The notes beneath the pieces were generated by a model. That model worked only from the letters and a program-made list of their open reading frames with translations, searched no databases and was not told the DNA's origin. From DAORDI01 sp035345895 (GTDB lineage Bacteria; Spirochaetota; Leptospiria; Leptospirales; Leptospiraceae), in assembly GCA_035345895.1 (NCBI GenBank), contig DAORDI010000159.1, forward strand, positions 1 through 12,374: 12,374 bases of DNA. The letters run 5' to 3'. Below, in pieces: positions 7,006 through 12,374 of this stretch. Position numbers and translations under genes: made by a program. Every line of letters starts with the position of its first letter. Positions within the stretch are counted from its first letter, which is position 1.

Positions 7006-7911
7006 ATGTTTGCCTATGAACTGCACAGACCGGCCAGTCAAATCCGGAATTATATTCAGAATTATCATTTCATCCAAGGCAGCAGCCTCTCTGTTCACCA
7101 GAGAACATCCTGCCTGAGCAATGTATCTCTTATAATAAATTACGGAGATGAATTTCATACAGTCACAGATGATAATATTTTTCATAAATATGCAAACGGA
7201 ATTTACACTGCAGGAATGTATCTTCATCCCAGAAACTACGGAAAGCTGATTCCCGATCTGCGGGTCATTGTAGTGGACTTTGCACATGAATTTCTCAATT
7301 CAGTATTTCGGGAAAATATGGAGCTTCTGACAAATTCCTGCATTGAAATTCAGAATTTCAGACATCTGAAGAATCTGTCCTCTCTGACTGAAAAACTTTC
7401 CGAAGCGGAAAACAGTCAGGAAAAACTGAACATACTGAACAGCACGTTTGCAGAATTTTTCTGCACACTGGATCTGACTCAGAATGAAATGTCACTCAGG
7501 ATGATGGATGCAGTCAATGCAGCAGAAGGAAATATCAGCATCAGGGATCTGAGCAGGGAGCTTGACTGTTCAGAGCGCACCTTGAGAAGGAAGTCAATCC
7601 AGGCATTCGGTGTTTCACCGGTTCAGTACATCAGAACAGTCAAAGCAGAATTTGCAATTGCAAGACTGCTGTTCGATGAAGAATCGGATATGCAGGATCT
7701 GGTATTCGACTTCGGTTATTACGATCAGTCCCATTTTATACACGATGTTCAAAGTGCGATTTCCCTTTCCCCTGGAACTGTTCGAAAGATCAGACATCTT
7801 CCGGAAATGCAGTCACTTCGCGCACTGCTGAGACACCGTCATAAAGGCTGCAATATGCATAAACGGGGCAGCGGCGAAATGAAGATTGTATTCGATAAGT
7901 GTAAAGACTGA
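7006..7911 (+). CDS. AraC-family transcriptional regulator
   Basis: 301 residues; GGAG about 6 nt before the ATG supports the start. The C-terminal part (about 165-265) is an AraC/XylS double helix-turn-helix: the first motif IRDLSRELDCSERTLRRKS (179-197), then the linker FGVSPVQYIRTVKAEFAIARL, and the second motif around VFDFGYYDQSHFIHDVQ (233-249) with SP (255-256) as in family members. The N-terminal half (1-160) resembles the DUF6597-type sensor domain seen in many AraC regulators: an early PASQIRNYIQNYHF block, then a strand-rich region with a histidine-rich GMYLHPRNYGKL. Ligand unknown. A basic tail of about 35 residues follows the DNA-binding domain. It is divergent from the ankyrin cluster and converges on the antiporter gene with only 2 bp between stop codons. 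Confidence 0.9.
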   Translation: MFAYELHRPASQIRNYIQNYHFIQGSSLSVHQRTSCLSNVSLIINYGDEFHTVTDDNIFHKYANGIYTAGMYLHPRNYGKLIPDLRVIVVDFAHEFLNSVFRENMELLTNSCIEIQNFRHLKNLSSLTEKLSEAENSQEKLNILNSTFAEFFCTLDLTQNEMSLRMMDAVNAAEGNISIRDLSRELDCSERTLRRKSIQAFGVSPVQYIRTVKAEFAIARLLFDEESDMQDLVFDFGYYDQSHFIHDVQSAISLSPGTVRKIRHLPEMQSLRALLRHRHKGCNMHKRGSGEMKIVFDKCKD

Positions 7912-7913
7912 TC

Positions 7914-9956
7914 TTAAGGAAAATGAAATACCAGAAAGGATGCAGACATCCCGGCAAAAGATTCATTCCAATCATGAAATTCCATGCAGATCAATGAATC
8001 CTTCATTAAATTTTTTTCCGAGAACTCTTCAAAGGAAACAGTCACTGCAGGAAGAGAGGGCTTCAGATTTTCAAACAGAGACTTCATCTGAAAAGAATTC
8101 TCTTTTTTCAGCACAATGATCTTCCTGAAGTCCTGATTCTCTGATTCCAGAAAAATCCCCACAGGAACTGGCGACTCCTTCAATACCTTTTTCAGTGTTC
8201 CTCCGAAGATATCGTCCGACAGAACAGACTTTGCAGCACCTACAAGAAGAAGAGTCGGACTGTGAAGTTTCATCTGGTGCAGAATTTCAGAACTGATATT
8301 TTCCGTAACCTTGTATATTTCTTCAAGTTCCAGATTCAGACTCTTGGATAAATCTCTGACCGGTCGGAATGCCTCTTCCCTGTAGAGAACTGATTCTTCT
8401 TCCAGAAGATACTGATTCGGAGTGATATGCACTGCCTTGAGACCGGAATCGGAGGAAAGAAGTCTTGCTGTCTGAAGCAGCTTATATCCCATTTCCGGCT
8501 TGCCGAAAGAAAACAGAATGGACTTTTCAGGAACAGGCAGTTCGGTATTTTCCCTGTCAGGAAAAATATAATTGATGAAATCAAGTGCGGGCCCGGTCAT
8601 AAACGTAGTGACAAGAGCCATCAGAACCATAATGGAAAATATTTCTGCAGACAGGATTCCAAGATCATATCCCACATTCAGCACAACAAGCTCCATAAGT
8701 CCTCTCGTATTCATCAGTGCACCTATGGAAAGAGAATCCTTCCAGGACTCTTTCGAAAGTTTTGCTGCTATGAAACTTCCTCCGAACTTCCCGAGAACTG
8801 CAGTGAGGATGACAGCAAGTGCAGTGAGCATCATCCCGTCCTGAAAAAGATTCATCCTTGTCCTGATTCCGGTAAAAGCAAAGAACATAGGAAGAAGCAC
8901 AAGAAGACTGATGTCCTGAATCTTTTCAATGATCAGTGATTTCAGTCTGCTGCTCCCTGGAATGATCGTGCCCGCAAGGAATGCACCGAACAGTGCGTGG
9001 ATGCCGATGATCTCAGTGGTCAGAGAGGAAACGAAAAGAATCAGGAAAAGAACAGTGACTGAAGTTCTTGTCAGATTTTCTCTGGATGCATATACTGCAC
9101 TGAAACGCAGAAGAAGAGGACGCACTGCAGTAATCATAAATGTCACATATAATATGGATAGAAAGATCGGAACTGCAGCCCCCAGAAGACTCCCTGCTTT
9201 TGCTATTGCCACAATGACAGCCAGGATGCTCCATGCGGTAATGTCATCCGCAGCAGCGCAGGAAATGGTGATGATCCCGAGCCTGGTCTTAGACAGTTCT
9301 CTTTCCTGCAGAATTCTGGCGAGTACAGGAAATGCAGTGATGCTCATTGCAATCCCCATGAACAGTGAAAATGTAAGAAAACTTATATTCGAAGGAGCGA
9401 ATTTCTGATACAGATAAAGAGAAAGACTCATTCCCAGTGCAAACGGAAAAACAATGCTGGCATGACTTACAACAACTGCAGTATGGAGTTTATTTTTCAG
9501 AACAGAAGTATCGAGCTCCATTCCTATGACAAACATGAAAAGAATCAGTCCGAACTGACTGAATATCTGCAGTATGGAAAGAGAGTTTTTAGGAAAGAGA
9601 AATTCATAACCTGCAGGGAATACAGTTCCGAAAAGAGTCGGGCCTAGAAGTATTCCCGCCAGTATTTCACCGATGACAGAGGGCTGCCGTATTCTCTGAA
9701 ACAGAATTCCAAACAGTCTGGCTGTGCTGACCACAAGGATCAGCTGCATCATAAACCTGGTCAGAGGATGAGAAAAATGAGCAAGGATTTCCGCACTGAC
9801 GGAATGCTCCGGAGCGGCCTGAGAGCCTGTCTTTGTCTCTGCAGTGCTGAGAGAAGATTTCTCTGTTTCCAGAACCTTTCCCTTTTCGGAAATGACAGAT
9901 GCAAAACCGAAAAACAGCAGGAGCATGAGTATATAGAATATAATGATATTTTTCAT
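7914..9956 (-). CDS. CPA2-type cation/proton antiporter with UspA-like C-terminal domain
   Basis: 680 residues from the ATG at 9956, which has GGGAG (9967-9963) 6 nt upstream. A longer frame from a GTG at 9983 exists, but that codon lies inside the leader hairpin and has no ribosome binding site. After an N-terminal hydrophobic segment and a polar linker come about 12 membrane segments (about 65-465) of the Na+/H+ exchanger fold. Landmarks are RQPSVIGEILAGILLGP, the ion-binding double aspartate in AAADDITAW (237-238), as in CHX-like antiporters, and the MNTRGLMEL motif with its arginine (418). The cytoplasmic part (about 478-680) looks like UspA: LLLVGAAKS and a KKVLKESPVPVGIF closing strand. 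It exchanges K+ or Na+ for H+ across the inner membrane; direction and ion are not readable. A c-di-AMP riboswitch lies in its leader. Confidence 0.9.
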   Translation of the reverse strand: MKNIIIFYILMLLLFFGFASVISEKGKVLETEKSSLSTAETKTGSQAAPEHSVSAEILAHFSHPLTRFMMQLILVVSTARLFGILFQRIRQPSVIGEILAGILLGPTLFGTVFPAGYEFLFPKNSLSILQIFSQFGLILFMFVIGMELDTSVLKNKLHTAVVVSHASIVFPFALGMSLSLYLYQKFAPSNISFLTFSLFMGIAMSITAFPVLARILQERELSKTRLGIITISCAAADDITAWSILAVIVAIAKAGSLLGAAVPIFLSILYVTFMITAVRPLLLRFSAVYASRENLTRTSVTVLFLILFVSSLTTEIIGIHALFGAFLAGTIIPGSSRLKSLIIEKIQDISLLVLLPMFFAFTGIRTRMNLFQDGMMLTALAVILTAVLGKFGGSFIAAKLSKESWKDSLSIGALMNTRGLMELVVLNVGYDLGILSAEIFSIMVLMALVTTFMTGPALDFINYIFPDRENTELPVPEKSILFSFGKPEMGYKLLQTARLLSSDSGLKAVHITPNQYLLEEESVLYREEAFRPVRDLSKSLNLELEEIYKVTENISSEILHQMKLHSPTLLLVGAAKSVLSDDIFGGTLKKVLKESPVPVGIFLESENQDFRKIIVLKKENSFQMKSLFENLKPSLPAVTVSFEEFSEKNLMKDSLICMEFHDWNESFAGMSASFLVFHFP

Positions 9957-9964
9957 ATCTTTCT

Positions 9965-10005
9965 CCCGGTGACTGCATAACACAGTCTTTTTACTGGAGT
10001 CCGGG
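9965..10005 (-). promoter_or_regulatory. hairpin masking the antiporter ribosome binding site
   Basis: Read on the minus strand, CCCGG (10005-10001) can pair with CCGGG (9969-9965), and inside it GACTG (9987-9983) pairs with CAGTC (9975-9971). The outer right arm includes the GGG of the GGGAG site, so the fold would block translation. A competing pairing of CTTTTT with AAAAAG overlaps the left arm. Together these could be a translational expression platform for the riboswitch just upstream. The pairing is seen; the switching role is inferred. Confidence 0.45.
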
Positions 10006-10020
10006 AAAAAGGCAGGTGCC

Positions 10021-10176
10021 GATTCTCCTCAACGCATCCGAGGTTAGCTGACGGGCTAGGGTTGAAGATCCCTTTTCATCCGAAATAAGACTTCCTGCGA
10101 AATCATATTCCCTTTGAAACAAGCCCCAAATGATTGGTTTCCCCGGTTCGATATTCTGAATTAAGCTGACTCTTAG
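10021..10176 (-). ncRNA. c-di-AMP riboswitch (ydaO-yuaA class)
   Basis: Read on the minus strand, the leader holds the conserved blocks of this aptamer in order. They are GCTTAATTCAG (10166-10156), CGGGG then ACC and CAAtcatTTGGGG (about 10144-10122), and the near-invariant 3' core CCGTCAGCTAACCTCG (10054-10039), followed by a GGATGCG closing segment. A possible closing stem is TCAGC (10169-10165) with GTTGA (10033-10029). The class senses cyclic di-AMP, usually lowers expression when bound, and controls potassium transport, osmolyte and wall genes in many bacteria. Here it precedes a cation/proton antiporter by about 70 nt, a fitting target. Family call rests on sequence recognition; exact ends are approximate. 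Confidence 0.9.
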
Positions 10177-10179
10177 ACG

Positions 10180-10208
10180 TTTATTTCAGAGGCATCATTT
10201 TCTGTCAA
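10180..10208 (-). promoter_or_regulatory. candidate promoter for the riboswitch-antiporter transcript
   Basis: On the minus strand a perfect TTGACA (10208-10203) is followed after 17 nt by AATAAA (10185-10180), 4 of 6 matches to TATAAT. Transcription would begin near 10173, just before the aptamer. A perfect TATAAT at 10228-10223, in the last codons of the transposase, is an alternative -10, but its -35 is poor. Confidence 0.45.
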
Positions 10209-10218
10209 GAAGAGAATT

Positions 10219-10800
10219 TTACATTATATGCATCAGATCATCCGTTTCCCATTCGATCGGATTGGTTTGAATATAATTTCTGAAATTGTGTAATTCCTTC
10301 TGGTCCCGGATAATATGGTCATAAAAACGGCCCTGCCAGACTGTCGGCACTGTCCGGGAAGCATTTTCCGATCTGAACTGCTCATTGATCCGCCTTGCAG
10401 AAAATGACTTCAATGAACGGACAATATCTGATAAATTATTTTTTCCCCTTTCAATGATATGTATTATCCCATGAATATGATTCGGCATAATGACAAATTC
10501 ATCGAGTGCAGTATTTGGATAATAATTTGGCAGATCATTCCAGCATCTCAGTACAATTTCTCCGAATTCATTCAATACCATAGGATAATATAGGGCTTTA
10601 TTTCCTTTGGATGATTTCACATACGTAGAGACGGGTCTGAGACCCGTCTCTACAGGCCCAATCGGAACAGATTGGATTTCCCCGAATAAATGTACCCTGT
10701 TTTTTGTGCATACAGTAATGAAATAATATCCAGGATTGGAATAATCCCATCCGGGAAGGCGGGATGATTCAATACGAAATTTATTTCTGAATAATGCCAC
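10219..10800 (-). CDS. REP-associated tyrosine transposase (IS200/TnpA-REP type)
   Basis: 193 residues, GTG start with a purine-rich AAGGGGAAGGAAGG just upstream. The Y1 HUH transposase fold is clear: YYFITVCTKNR (25-35), the metal-binding HIH in MPNHIHGIIHI (His108, His110), the WQGRFYDHIIR block (155-165) and the likely nucleophile Tyr176 in NYIQTNP. These enzymes cut and join single-stranded DNA at REP hairpins and are often domesticated single copies. All key residues are present, so it may be active. Residues about 47-60 (VPIGPVETGLRPVST) are an extra loop encoded by a perfect palindrome. Downstream, its stop lies about 10 bp before the antiporter promoter. Confidence 0.9.
   Translation of the reverse strand: MALFRNKFRIESSRLPGWDYSNPGYYFITVCTKNRVHLFGEIQSVPIGPVETGLRPVSTYVKSSKGNKALYYPMVLNEFGEIVLRCWNDLPNYYPNTALDEFVIMPNHIHGIIHIIERGKNNLSDIVRSLKSFSARRINEQFRSENASRTVPTVWQGRFYDHIIRDQKELHNFRNYIQTNPIEWETDDLMHIM
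10625..10653. repeat. REP-like palindrome inside the transposase gene
   Basis: GTAGAGACGGGTCT (10625-10638), one central G, then AGACCCGTCTCTAC (10640-10653): a perfect inverted repeat with 14-bp arms. It sits within the coding sequence and is read as VETGLRPVST, so it keeps the frame. Its form matches the hairpins such transposases recognise. No second copy is present in this window. Confidence 0.85.
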
Positions 10801-10921
10801 CCTTCCTTCCCCTTATTTCTAAAGATCTATTCTGAAAGTTTTCGTCAAGGGGAATTTATTGATTATCTGTGTCTTCGTATGGGAAATGAAATCTCCATCA
10901 AGACTGCCCGCCTTGCAGAAC

Positions 10922-10950
10922 AGACTTTAGGAGTTTCCTCCAGTCAGTCT
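10922..10950. terminator. weak hairpin at the end of the P-loop gene
   Basis: AGACT (10922-10926) and AGTCT (10946-10950) enclose GGAG (10930-10933), a 4-nt loop and CTCC (10938-10941). Read on the minus strand the inner loop is GAAA, a stable GNRA type, and the structure straddles the stop codon. No T-run follows on that strand, so termination is doubtful. Confidence 0.25.
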
Positions 10951-11450
10951 TTGAGAAAAGTGTCCAGCTCCGAAATCGATTTTAAATGATAAAATGTCTT
11001 ACCTTCTGCCCTTGCTTTTATCTTACTTAAAAAATCGGCTGTCCAGAATGCAGGCGACAGCCTGAGATATTTCCAGCTGGAGAGTGTGCCTTTGAATACA
11101 GAACTGCCCTCAGGCCAGCCTTCCGGCTTTACAAAAGGACTCTTCAGCAGACGTTTTGCAGTCAGCCAATAGTGCTGCCAATACGGCAGATCAATATATA
11201 TCAGAGTGTCCGCTGAATCCACTCTCTTCCAAAAGGAATCCAATGTTCCGAGCCCATCTATGATCCAGGCATCTCTTTTCAAAATCTCTGAATGAGATTC
11301 ATTGTATTCTTCCAGGGATTTTTTTCTTCCGTCCGGATAATACTCAATCAGATCCAGGGGATATAATTTCACACCGAAAGCAGATGCCAATCTCCTGCTG
11401 AGTGTAGATTTTCCGCCGCCCGGTTTGCCGAATACTGCAATTCGTCTCAT
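10944..11450 (-). CDS. P-loop nucleotide kinase-like protein (FlaR/topology-modulation family)
   Basis: 168 residues from the ATG at 11450, which has GGGAG (11464-11460) 9 nt upstream. A longer frame from 11537 would place a perfect TATAAT inside the coding region and precedes the P-loop by an unconserved tail, so I reject it. The sequence opens with a Walker A motif GKPGGGKST (8-16), then LYPLDLIEY (29-37), where Asp33 may act in catalysis or metal binding, WIIDGLG (62-68), and a DTLIYIDLP strand (81-89) followed by a basic lid-like region (99-108). This matches adenylate-kinase-like proteins annotated as FlaR or topology modulation protein. Substrate is unknown. It lies alone between the transposase and a gene remnant. 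Confidence 0.85.
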   Translation of the reverse strand: MRRIAVFGKPGGGKSTLSRRLASAFGVKLYPLDLIEYYPDGRKKSLEEYNESHSEILKRDAWIIDGLGTLDSFWKRVDSADTLIYIDLPYWQHYWLTAKRLLKSPFVKPEGWPEGSSVFKGTLSSWKYLRLSPAFWTADFLSKIKARAEGKTFYHLKSISELDTFLKD

Positions 11451-11486
11451 GCAATTGAACTCCCTGTCAGGATAATACCCTTTTTT

Positions 11487-11492
11487 ATTATA
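11487..11492 (-). promoter_or_regulatory. -10 element of the P-loop gene promoter
   Basis: A perfect TATAAT on the minus strand, 37 bp before the ATG at 11450, would give a leader of about 30 nt. No good -35 lies 16-18 bp upstream. It supports the shorter start of the gene. Confidence 0.4.
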
Positions 11493-11551
11493 TGCCGGAG
11501 ACTGCAACCCGGAATGTACTGAATTACTTTTCTGCATTGTTGAGCCTTTGC

Positions 11552-11779
11552 CTATTTTCTGAAGAGTTCTCTTTCTGCATTTGTGATAGAACAGATCATA
11601 TAGACTTCTCCCGGCTTCCCTTCCAAACTGACAGTCTTATAAGAGCGACTGACCTTTCTTCCGAATTTAAATTCAAACTGAATCTCATATTTTCCTTCCG
11701 TTACTTTGCAAATCTGGGGTTCTTTAAGCGGTTGCGACTTTTTCTTTGTTCCTATTCCTTTAATAAATGCTATGAAGGT
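11552..11779 (-). pseudogene. 5'-truncated gene remnant, unknown family
   Basis: A minus-strand frame of 75 codons runs between a TAA at 11782-11780 and a TAG at 11554-11552, with no ATG, GTG or TTG before residue 52. It reads like real protein: a short hydrophobic piece FIAFIKGIG, then KKKSQPLKEP, then strands EIQFEFKFGRKVSRSY, KTVSLEGKPG and EVYMICS. The layout, a membrane stub followed by beta strands with GKPG, is reminiscent of DUF3592-like proteins, but that is only a guess. It begins just after the YgiT-type gene, so the missing 5' part was probably lost when that gene or an element arrived. A rare ATT or ATA start cannot be excluded. Confidence 0.55.
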
Positions 11780-11795
11780 TTAGCACTTGAAATTT

Positions 11796-12047
11796 TTAAA
11801 TGGCGACCTTATAGGCAATTCCAACGGGAATTAATTGCTTGCTGTTTTTATTCTTCAATTCCTTTTTGATTCTTTCAAAGTATCGAATTGTTTCCGGTTC
11901 GTAGTATCTTTCTCCACAATGGTCACAGACTTCTGCGTTGACTTTTACTAGTGCAGTATTATCATCGGAGGATAAAATCTTTTCCACCAACTTCACATTT
12001 GTTTTTCCAATTCCACAATGAATACATTTTGACAGTTTCTTTTTCAT
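11796..12047 (-). CDS. YgiT-type zinc-finger protein, antitoxin-like
   Basis: 83 residues, AGGAG about 6 nt before the ATG. Two CxxC knuckles (Cys8/Cys11 and Cys41/Cys44, the second as CDHCGERYYE) match the YgiT/MqsA-type zinc-binding domain. In that family the domain usually belongs to an antitoxin, often next to a small toxin such as MqsR or a DUF4258 protein. The usual C-terminal helix-turn-helix of MqsA is absent, as in many short YgiT-finger proteins; a charged helix (50-68) and a short tail remain. No toxin gene lies on either side: downstream is a gene remnant and upstream a nuclease-like gene end. It is an orphan, or its partner was lost. Confidence 0.85.
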   Translation of the reverse strand: MKKKLSKCIHCGIGKTNVKLVEKILSSDDNTALVKVNAEVCDHCGERYYEPETIRYFERIKKELKNKNSKQLIPVGIAYKVAI

Positions 12048-12091
12048 GATTTTCTCCTAGTCCTACTGTCATCGATCCATTCAGTTTGATT

Positions 12092-12105
12092 CGGTTTATA
12101 TACCG
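12092..12105. promoter_or_regulatory. candidate operator/-10 of the YgiT-type gene
   Basis: CGGT and ACCG arms (12092-12095, 12102-12105) flank TTATAT; on the minus strand this overlaps a TATATA -10-like hexamer about 50 bp before the ATG at 12047. No convincing -35 is present. Autoregulation by the zinc-finger protein is possible but inferred. Confidence 0.25.
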
Positions 12106-12155
12106 TTATCAAATCAGCAAAAACAGAAACAACTTTTGCCTAACGTTTTGGAGCT

Positions 12156-12374
12156 TTATACTTTCCAAATATCCTTTGCCTTATCAAATAAAAACTTTGC
12201 TCGTTTTTCAATTTCTTCCTCATTCCAGTCTGCAAGTGTCAAACAATCACTTACCGTTTCAAGTCCTGCGGAGTAAGTCGTTAAACCTTTTTTATTTCCA
12301 TTACCATTTAATTTGGTTTTCCAATCTGCATCACGTAGACTTGCATTAAGTGATTGTGTGATAATAGTCAAGTT
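12156..12374 (-). CDS. C-terminal end of a DUF262/DUF1524-type (GmrSD-like) protein, partial
   Basis: 72 codons are visible; the frame is open to the window edge, so the 5' part is missing. Landmarks of the DUF1524 HNH-nuclease C-terminus are present: NLTIITQSLNASLRD at the edge, then KGLTTYSAGLET, and the closing WNEEEIEKRAKFLFDKAKDIW helix. In this family the HNH catalytic residues lie just upstream, outside the window, and a DUF262 ParB-like nucleotide-using domain is usually N-terminal. Such proteins include GmrSD-type restriction of modified phage DNA, so this may be a defence gene. It ends about 108 bp before the YgiT-type gene start. The apparent TTG near the edge is internal, not a start. 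Confidence 0.8.
   Translation of the reverse strand, partial: NLTIITQSLNASLRDADWKTKLNGNGNKKGLTTYSAGLETVSDCLTLADWNEEEIEKRAKFLFDKAKDIWKV

Noticed and set aside
8427..9408. Several plus-strand open frames opposite the antiporter gene
   Set aside because: They are antisense shadows with no domain sense, rich in Ser, Arg and Ile from complement codons; the minus strand encodes a clear membrane protein.
9957..9983. Longer antiporter start at GTG 9983
   Set aside because: No ribosome binding site; the codon sits in the leader hairpin, while the ATG at 9956 has GGGAG at the right distance.
10006..10020. GGCACCTGCC followed by TTTTT as an intrinsic terminator of the leader
   Set aside because: Although the 10-mer is palindromic, only about 3 bp can pair once a loop is allowed, too weak for termination by itself.
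11451..11537. Longer N-terminus for the P-loop protein
   Set aside because: A perfect TATAAT and a good ribosome binding site lie inside this stretch, and the P-loop normally starts near the N-terminus in this family.
11492..11869. Plus-strand frame of 125 codons
   Set aside because: It is antisense to the gene remnant and to the end of the YgiT-type gene, both of which read as real protein on the minus strand.
12092..12105. A classical MqsA operator upstream of the YgiT-type gene
   Set aside because: The arms are only 4 bp and do not match the AACCT/AGGTT pattern known for MqsA, and this protein lacks the helix-turn-helix; kept only as a weak candidate site.

Overview
The window is a 12.4 kb piece of an AT-rich (roughly 40% GC by eye) bacterial chromosome. 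Genes are tightly packed, overlap by 4 nt, and mostly have clear GGAG-type ribosome binding sites. Secreted ankyrin proteins, a DUF1566-like domain, short spirochaete-style lipoboxes and the GC level suggest a Leptospira-like spirochaete. This is an inference; nothing in the window proves it. A 100-base run of N (4073-4172) is an assembly gap.

Region 1 (about 82-6849, all minus strand) looks like one long transcription unit of exported proteins, read from 6849 down to 82. It holds a small secreted protein, a secreted DUF1566-like/ankyrin fusion, a 120-residue secreted protein, an ankyrin-like gene broken by the gap, two YceK-like lipoproteins in tandem, a secreted 172-residue protein, a secreted ankyrin protein with a novel C-terminal domain, and a lipoprotein. 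Spacing is 2 nt, 12 nt, then overlaps of 4, 4 and 10 nt, then one wider 158 nt space. A 19-bp near-repeat and peptide similarity between two of these genes suggest growth and decay by duplication.

Region 2 (6850-9983) has an AraC-family regulator on the plus strand, divergent from the ankyrin cluster across 156 bp that carry nested inverted repeats. It converges, with 2 bp between stop codons, on a CPA2-type cation/proton antiporter with a UspA-like C-terminal domain.

Region 3 (about 9984-10218) is the antiporter leader. On the minus strand it carries a c-di-AMP riboswitch (ydaO-yuaA class), recognised from its conserved 3' core, followed by a hairpin that can mask the antiporter ribosome binding site. 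The plausible circuit is that c-di-AMP, a regulator of potassium and osmotic balance, sets antiporter synthesis.

Region 4 (10219-12374, minus strand) is accessory. It has a REP-associated tyrosine transposase with a perfect 14-bp-arm palindrome inside its reading frame, a P-loop kinase of the FlaR/adenylate-kinase-like type, a 5'-truncated gene remnant, an orphan YgiT-type zinc-finger (antitoxin-like) gene, and the 3' end of a DUF262/DUF1524-type nuclease running off the edge. This looks like the margin of a defence or mobile island. I found no tRNA, rRNA or CRISPR array.
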